This document shows, in pieces, positions 60,371-64,000 of a stretch of 64,000 nucleotides of DNA. Source of the DNA: Luoshenia tenuis (GTDB lineage Bacteria > Bacillota > Clostridia > Christensenellales > GCA-900066905). The notes under the pieces are model-generated. The model saw nothing but the letters and a program-made list of their open reading frames with translations, had not been told where the DNA came from and made no database searches. Both the position numbers and the translations under genes were made by a program. Location of the stretch: contig NZ_JACRSO010000001.1 of assembly GCF_014384745.1 (NCBI RefSeq), forward strand, positions 62,001-126,000, in the 5' to 3' direction. Every line of letters starts with the position of its first letter. Position 1 is the first letter of the stretch.

Positions 60371-60857
60371 CGCGCATCATCTCCTTACTGCCGCCCTTTT
60401 GTGACCGGCAGTTTTAAAATAGCACGCGATTTATTGTTTGTCAATAAATTATTATTAAATTTCATTTATTATTTTCTGTTAAACTATAAATTTCTGCAAA
60501 ACGACTCATGCACAATATACAGCCCAACAGGCAAATTAAAAAAGCCCTTCCGGATCGCGCCGATCATACGTACAGTTGTTTTTTACATGCGTATAGTCAT
60601 TTTTTCGTACTACGAATAAGCGTATAAATATTATTCAAAAAAACTAAATTATGCAATTTAAAATATTTTTTTGCGACTTGAACCGACGATCTACAGGCGT
60701 TATTCCAGGCGTTATTGCCCGAAAACCAGTGCTAAACGCCATTTATCTTATATTTACAACCAACTATACGTTGGCGGGTGGCAGACGTGTTCTCATCTTG
60801 TCAAAATCTGTCGAATTTCGTATGATCTTACTAGTTTAAAACGAAAGGCGGATTATT
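60371..60857. promoter_or_regulatory. AT-rich regulatory gap between the DUF4173 and XRE genes
   Basis: No supportable gene in 487 bases. It holds two tandem copies of CAGGCGTTATT at 60694-60704 and 60706-60716 (12-base period), and a promoter for the XRE gene: TTGTCA (60798-60803), 17 bases, TATGAT (60821-60826). The direct repeats about 90 bases upstream of the -35 could be a regulator site. The short open frames in this gap have no ribosome sites. Confidence 0.6.
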
Positions 60858-61217
60858 ATGGAAACGAACGAAACCCTGGCCGCTAACGTCAAAAAATACC
60901 GGCAGCGTTGCGATCTGTCCCAAGAGGAATTTGCCAATACGATTGGCCTGAGTCCCTCCCATCTGCGCGAGATCGAACATGCGCGCGGCAACCCGACGTT
61001 AGACACGCTGGACAGAATCGCCAAGGGATTGGAAGTAACGCCGGAAGCGCTGCTGTTTTCCGGGTTGGGCGAGATGCCGGAGGACAAGCAGGCGCTGATC
61101 TGCTTTTTGACCAGCGAGATCAACCACTTTTTAAAAATCCCCGTCAGCAAACGGCTCTTTATCGTACGTCTCTTCGAATATCTTCTTGTTGCACTCTCTT
61201 ATAACGGCGAAGAGTAA
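60858..61217 (+). CDS. XRE-family helix-turn-helix regulator
   Basis: 119 residues. The Cro/CI-type HTH reads LSQEEFANTIGLSPSHLREI followed by GNPTLDTLDRIAKGLEV, the standard five-helix unit at about residues 8-65. The C-terminal 50 residues are helical (EDKQALICFLTSEINHFLKI) and probably mediate dimerisation. ATG at 60858 follows AAAGGCGG. It is a solitary gene, not linked to phage or toxin genes, so its targets are unknown. Confidence 0.88.
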   Translation: METNETLAANVKKYRQRCDLSQEEFANTIGLSPSHLREIEHARGNPTLDTLDRIAKGLEVTPEALLFSGLGEMPEDKQALICFLTSEINHFLKIPVSKRLFIVRLFEYLLVALSYNGEE

Positions 61218-61294
61218 CTTCATTCAAACATTTAAAAGAAATGCGACCCGGCTCTACCAAACAGCGCGGGCTTTTTAAGGCTATCTATAGCAAA

Positions 61295-61324
61295 ACCCTC
61301 CAGGCAAATGATTGCCCGGAGGGT
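61295..61324 (-). terminator. terminator after the heptad-repeat protein gene
   Basis: Arms ACCCTCC-GGCAA and TTGCC-GGAGGGT with a four-base loop, followed on the minus strand by TTTTGC. Confidence 0.8.
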
Positions 61325-61345
61325 AAGTTACCAAACTACGGTTTG

Positions 61346-63043
61346 CTAATTCCAGCGGAACAGGCCCAGTAACCGGTCGAACCAATTCTCTTCCGCTTCC
61401 GGTTCATCCGTTTCCTGTGCGGACTGTGCCTCGACGCGGATGGCCGCGCTCTGCACCACAAACTGAACCGACTGCGGCGCGACGCCCTGCGCAGAGGCAA
61501 AGCTGGTATAAGCGATCTCTCCATCGCTCTGGGGCAGCATCTCCTCAATCTGCTCCCCAGCCTCCTTGATGCCCTCATACAGCTGCCCCTGCCCGTCGCT
61601 GAGCGTTTCCGCCTGATCAGGCAACTGAGAGACCGCCTCGTTTAGCGTTTTTGCACCATCTTTGAGTTCGCTCACGCCCGAGGTGATCTGCGCCTGCCCG
61701 CCTTTAAGTTCATTAAATCCGCCCAGCAACTCCCTCGCGCCGTCCGGAAGCGCGGCGAGGCCGTCGCTTAATTCGCCGTACTTTTCGATCAGCGTCTGCA
61801 GGCCCGCTTGCGCCTCGCCGACGCCCTGGGCCGCACCGCCCAGCTGGCCGGAAATCTGCGTGATGGCGCCATCCAGCTTCAACGCTGCCATAGCGGCCTG
61901 GGCGGCCTGCAGCGTTTCCTGGCTAGCCCCGGGCTGCTGCGCGGCCATGATCAACTGCTGGAACTGCGCTTTTTCTTCATGGGTCAGGGCCAGTTGCCCC
62001 ATCGCCTGTACGGCCCCTTCAAACCCCTCGGTCAATTGGGAGAAGTCGCCCGCCTGGGCCATGCCATCTTTTAGCTGCTGTGCGCCCTGGGCCAGCTTTT
62101 CCAGCTCCTCAATATAGGTAGAAAGGCCATCGGCATAATCTTTCATCCCGCTTTGCAGGGCTTTTGCGCCGGCATCCAGCTCCCCAGTACCGCTGGCCAG
62201 CCCACTCGTCCCTTCAGCCAGCTGGTCCATGCCCTGGGCAAAAGCCTGCGTGCCGTCCGCCAGCTCCTTGGCGCCATCCTCCAGCTGCGAGAAGCCCTCT
62301 TTCACCTCATCCGTATCAAAATAGCCGGACAGGTCCGCCGGCATCATCGCCGCGCTGATCCCGTCAAACGCAAAATCCCGCGCTGAAAGCTCGATGCGGA
62401 AGGTGCCCGAGCGCCCCGGCAGCAGCGTAAAAGCCAATTGTTTGCTCTGACCGGTGACTACCTGCGTAGCCCCCTGGGCCGCCACCACCTCGGCCTTGCC
62501 CATATCCACCGGTACGGTGACCTGCAGCATGTATCGCTCTTGATAGATCGCATCAGCGCGTTCATTCGCCTGGGCGGCGATCTCGATCTCCACCTTGCCG
62601 GTGGCGCCCGCCAGCTGCTGCGGCTCTACTTTTTTGCCATCCAGCCAGTAGTTGATCTGGAAATTCCAGGGGATCTCGCCGCTTTCCAGCGTGCCCTGAT
62701 AGTAAAAGCCCTCAGGCATGGCCGGCAGGTTCCAGACGATCTGCTCGCCGCTCTGGGCGGGGAGGGTATCATCGGTCATATTTTTAATTGCCGTATAGCG
62801 CCCGTAATCCGTATAGCTTCCTTCCTCGGGCACCAAAAGATGATTGACTACCTGGATGCCCTGCTGGTTCCCCTGGCTGTCCAGCGTCACGTAAACCGTT
62901 TCATCCTTTACAACCGGTTGGGCGTTTTGGGCTTTTTCCATCTGTGCGGCCGCCTGTAAATTGCTATTCCAGGCACAGGCGGCGCACAGGATGCCCGCCA
63001 GCGTCAGCTGTGTAGCGCGCTTAAATGTATTTTTCTTCATCAT
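61346..63043 (-). CDS. exported coiled protein with Leu/Gly heptad repeats, MMPL partner
   Basis: 565 residues. It has a signal peptide or anchor (KKNTFKRATQLTLAGILCAACA), a beta-rich domain (about 30-240), then long helices with the xxxLxxG heptad pattern seen in YhgE/Pip-type proteins (KELADGTQAFAQGMDQLAEG, GLASGTGELDAGAKALQSG, ELLGGFNELKGGQAQI). A short hydrophilic C-terminal tail follows, without the C-terminal membrane helices of YhgE. ATG at 63043 overlaps the MMPL gene stop by four bases. Such repeats form a coil reaching across the wall; here it probably works with the MMPL transporter in secretion or lipid transport. Function is inferred. Confidence 0.8.
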   Translation of the reverse strand: MMKKNTFKRATQLTLAGILCAACAWNSNLQAAAQMEKAQNAQPVVKDETVYVTLDSQGNQQGIQVVNHLLVPEEGSYTDYGRYTAIKNMTDDTLPAQSGEQIVWNLPAMPEGFYYQGTLESGEIPWNFQINYWLDGKKVEPQQLAGATGKVEIEIAAQANERADAIYQERYMLQVTVPVDMGKAEVVAAQGATQVVTGQSKQLAFTLLPGRSGTFRIELSARDFAFDGISAAMMPADLSGYFDTDEVKEGFSQLEDGAKELADGTQAFAQGMDQLAEGTSGLASGTGELDAGAKALQSGMKDYADGLSTYIEELEKLAQGAQQLKDGMAQAGDFSQLTEGFEGAVQAMGQLALTHEEKAQFQQLIMAAQQPGASQETLQAAQAAMAALKLDGAITQISGQLGGAAQGVGEAQAGLQTLIEKYGELSDGLAALPDGARELLGGFNELKGGQAQITSGVSELKDGAKTLNEAVSQLPDQAETLSDGQGQLYEGIKEAGEQIEEMLPQSDGEIAYTSFASAQGVAPQSVQFVVQSAAIRVEAQSAQETDEPEAEENWFDRLLGLFRWN

Positions 63044-64000
63044 GCCTTTCCTTTCTCCAGGGATTGTTGCTTTTTTCTACGCCAATGCCAGGTCGTCTTG
63101 CCGATCGCTTTATCAAACAGTACCAGCAGCTGGGGCAGCAGCGCCACCACCAGTATCCCGCTGAGCGCCGCGCCGCGGCCGATCAGCATCCCCAAATCGC
63201 TGACGCCGGGGATGGAGGAGACAAAGCCCTCCGTAAGCCCAACAGCGCATAAGATACCCGCGGAAGTTAAAATCGTGCCTGCCGATGCCGCCACCGCGCT
63301 GACCGCAGCGGCCCGTTTATCCTGTATCCTGCGGAAGTCCAGGTAGCGGTTGGTCAGCAGTATCGCATAATCAATGGTCGCGCCCAGTTGGATGGCCGAT
63401 ACGATCATATAGCCGATAAAGGAGATCGCCGCGCCCTGGAAGTAGGGGATACACATATTGATCCAAATCGAAAGCTGAATGACGAACACCAACAGCACCG
63501 GCAGCAGCAGTGAGCGGAAGGTAAACAGGATAATCAGCGCTACGATGCCGATGGCCACCGCGTTGACGATGGTGTAATCGCTCTCCACCAGCGCCTTGAT
63601 CTCCGTTATGCTGGTGGGCTGCCCCAGCACCACATAGCCATCGGGATAATAGGATTGCAGGGTGCCCTTGATCTGTTCTACTGCCGCATAAGTCTCCTCG
63701 CTCTCCTGCGGGAGATCCAGCATCACGACCATGCGCGCGTAATGGGGCCCTTCAAACTGCTCCAGTACGCCGGCGGGCAGCATCTCATCGGGGATCCCGA
63801 CCCCCACAGAGGTGGCAAGGGACTGCACCTGGCGCACATCCTCACGGGCTGTAAGCGCCTGTGCCAGCTGGTTTTCCTTCCCCCGGTCGCCCTTTTCCAC
63901 CAGTACCACCAGCGGATTATAGGTGCCGAAACGCTCCGCGATCTTTTCCTGCTCCTGCGCGATCTGCGTACCCTCGCTAACCAGCAGCGAAGTTTCCCCA
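63040..64000 (-). CDS. MMPL/RND-family transporter (partial, C-terminal part)
   Basis: The gene continues past the right edge: the frame stays open to base 64000, reading SLLVSEGTQIAQEQEKIAER just inside the edge. Visible features are an extracytoplasmic domain (DVRQVQSLATSVGVG) and five to six C-terminal membrane helices (IVNAVAIGIVALIILFTFRS, LLPVLLVFVIQLSIWINM, AISFIGYMIVSAIQLGATID with the AtiDyaIL-type signature, and a last helix before WHWRRKKQQ). This is the second membrane half of an MMPL protein. It overlaps the downstream heptad-repeat gene by four bases. In firmicutes such pairs export lipids, peptides or siderophores; the cargo here is unknown. Confidence 0.9.
   Translation of the reverse strand, partial: GETSLLVSEGTQIAQEQEKIAERFGTYNPLVVLVEKGDRGKENQLAQALTAREDVRQVQSLATSVGVGIPDEMLPAGVLEQFEGPHYARMVVMLDLPQESEETYAAVEQIKGTLQSYYPDGYVVLGQPTSITEIKALVESDYTIVNAVAIGIVALIILFTFRSLLLPVLLVFVIQLSIWINMCIPYFQGAAISFIGYMIVSAIQLGATIDYAILLTNRYLDFRRIQDKRAAAVSAVAASAGTILTSAGILCAVGLTEGFVSSIPGVSDLGMLIGRGAALSGILVVALLPQLLVLFDKAIGKTTWHWRRKKQQSLEKGKA

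Overview
The window is chromosomal DNA from an endospore-forming member of the Bacillota, most likely an anaerobic clostridial lineage with fairly high GC. The evidence is spoIIE, a CwlJ-type germination hydrolase, strong sigma-A type promoters and purine-rich Shine-Dalgarno sites, frequent TTG/GTG starts, ferredoxin-type domains and a CCA-encoded tRNA. The species cannot be read from the sequence.

Layout. 1-6.7 kb: the sporulation/housekeeping block spoIIE-tilS-hpt-ftsH, in the order familiar from Bacillus. 6.8-12.0 kb: a flavodoxin-like reductase, pyrG, guaA and an EamA transporter. 12.0-17.8 kb: a myo-inositol operon read leftward as iolG-iolC-iolD-iolE-iolB, with no iolA, iolJ or transporter beside it. 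18.1-22.1 kb: a lipoprotein esterase, an iron alcohol dehydrogenase divergent from a DeoR regulator, and another FMN reductase. 22.2-25.7 kb: an HxlR regulator divergent from a four-gene operon (degenerate MBL-fold protein, split-barrel flavoprotein fused to a ferredoxin, zinc-type macrodomain, class M sirtuin) that looks like an ADP-ribosylation module. 25.7-34.2 kb: a complete type I-C CRISPR-Cas system with 12 repeats and cas3-cas5-cas8c-cas7-cas4-cas1-cas2. 34.4-40.8 kb: a DUF2461 gene, tRNA-Leu(UAA) with a consensus promoter, an IS3-family insertion and an AT-rich island carrying an ABC-three-component (ABC-3C) conflict system whose nuclease-like effector gene is broken by a perfect 13-bp tandem duplication.

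40.9-54 kb: an NSS-family sodium symporter, azlCD, a nicotinamidase-like hydrolase, a HAD phosphatase, a NarL-type two-component system divergent from an ABC-2 exporter, a GerQ-like/CwlJ spore germination pair, a GH43 glycosidase, a helical-repeat protein and an MscL with an added zinc ribbon. 54-64 kb: an AT-rich pair of unknown small genes, glycerol dehydrogenase, small unknowns, L-asparaginase, a DUF4173 membrane protein, an XRE regulator, and a heptad-repeat exported protein overlapping an MMPL transporter cut by the window edge.

The most distinctive parts are three adjacent conflict or stress modules (macrodomain-sirtuin, CRISPR I-C, ABC-3C) packed into 22-40 kb, and the exact 13-bp duplication that silences, or may reversibly switch, the ABC-3C effector.
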